Notes under the pieces: generated by a model
Told to the model about the DNA's origin: nothing
Databases searched by the model: none
What the model saw: the letters and a program-made list of their open reading frames with translations, nothing else
Shown here: positions 63,983-64,000 of the stretch, one piece after another
Layout: each line of letters starts with the position of its first letter
Numbering within the stretch: the first letter of the stretch is position 1
NCBI RefSeq assembly: GCF_014196835.1
Contig: NZ_JACIEK010000001.1
Span: 1,252,283 to 1,316,282, forward strand
Direction: 5' to 3'
Length of the DNA: 64,000 bases
Origin: Aureimonas pseudogalii
Lineage (GTDB): Bacteria; Pseudomonadota; Alphaproteobacteria; Rhizobiales; Rhizobiaceae
Translations under genes and position numbers: made by a program

Positions 63983-64000
63983 GGGAAACACTTCTGGCTG

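Overview
The window is high-GC DNA from an alphaproteobacterium, most likely Hyphomicrobiales (Rhizobiales). The clues are an alphaproteobacterial SAM-II riboswitch in front of metZ, a mic60-hemY pair, long duplicated-type dCTP deaminase, OpgC, a LOV histidine kinase, DUF1127 and DUF2076 proteins, and an EcfG-type promoter. A kinase of the MfnE type next to an MfnB-like/FolB fusion suggests that the organism makes C1-carrier cofactors (methylofuran, possibly tetrahydromethanopterin), as methylotrophs do. The genus cannot be fixed from the sequence alone. I see no insertion sequence, prophage, CRISPR array or rRNA; the only RNA gene found is tRNA-Gly(CCC).

Layout. 1-800: the end of an unknown gene and a Gly/Ser-rich secreted protein behind a stress promoter. 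875-4000 (minus strand): urease parts ureD, ureA, ureJ and ureB, split by about 1 kb and without ureC, E, F or G in the window. 4055-9274 (minus): amino-acid-kinase and MfnB-like/FolB genes, a lone RAM domain, an alpha/beta hydrolase, ferredoxin-NADP reductase and nicotinate phosphoribosyltransferase. 9486-18000 (plus): M23 peptidase, gamma-glutamyltransferase, diguanylate cyclase, DUF2161, DUF892, an ECF sigma/anti-sigma pair, a Bax-inhibitor-1 protein and DUF2076. 18400-22690: small proteins, then a PepSY protein divergent from a PhoP-like two-component system with a tandem box between them.

22840-25474 (minus): an SLC13-type transporter and an MFS transporter, divergent from lutABC (L-lactate oxidation). 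28753-30914: a single receiver divergent from a LOV histidine kinase. 31003-33623: pabB-pabA and a MarR regulator. 33823-38975: opgG-orf-opgH-opgC, for periplasmic glucans. 39097-42091: OFA-type transporter with its 40-residue partner, a small membrane protein and galE. 42178-49782: a second diguanylate cyclase, small proteins including DUF1127, an MFS exporter, soluble transhydrogenase, a glutamine amidotransferase and TerB. 49799-54322 (minus): hemY, mic60 and a Na/Pi symporter. 54716-57367 (minus): a membrane protein, a HAD phosphatase, two tiny coupled genes and tRNA-Gly. 57515-64000: dcd, a palindromic repeat cluster, SAM-II riboswitch, metZ, apaG, and the argD-argF-hslO operon.

Most of this is ordinary chromosome. 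The least ordinary parts are the lysine-free MfnB-like domain fused to dihydroneopterin aldolase, the broken-up urease locus, the collagen-like PepSY protein with its putative response-regulator box, the cluster of inverted repeats before lutA, and a repeat element whose edge supplies the stop codons of two genes.
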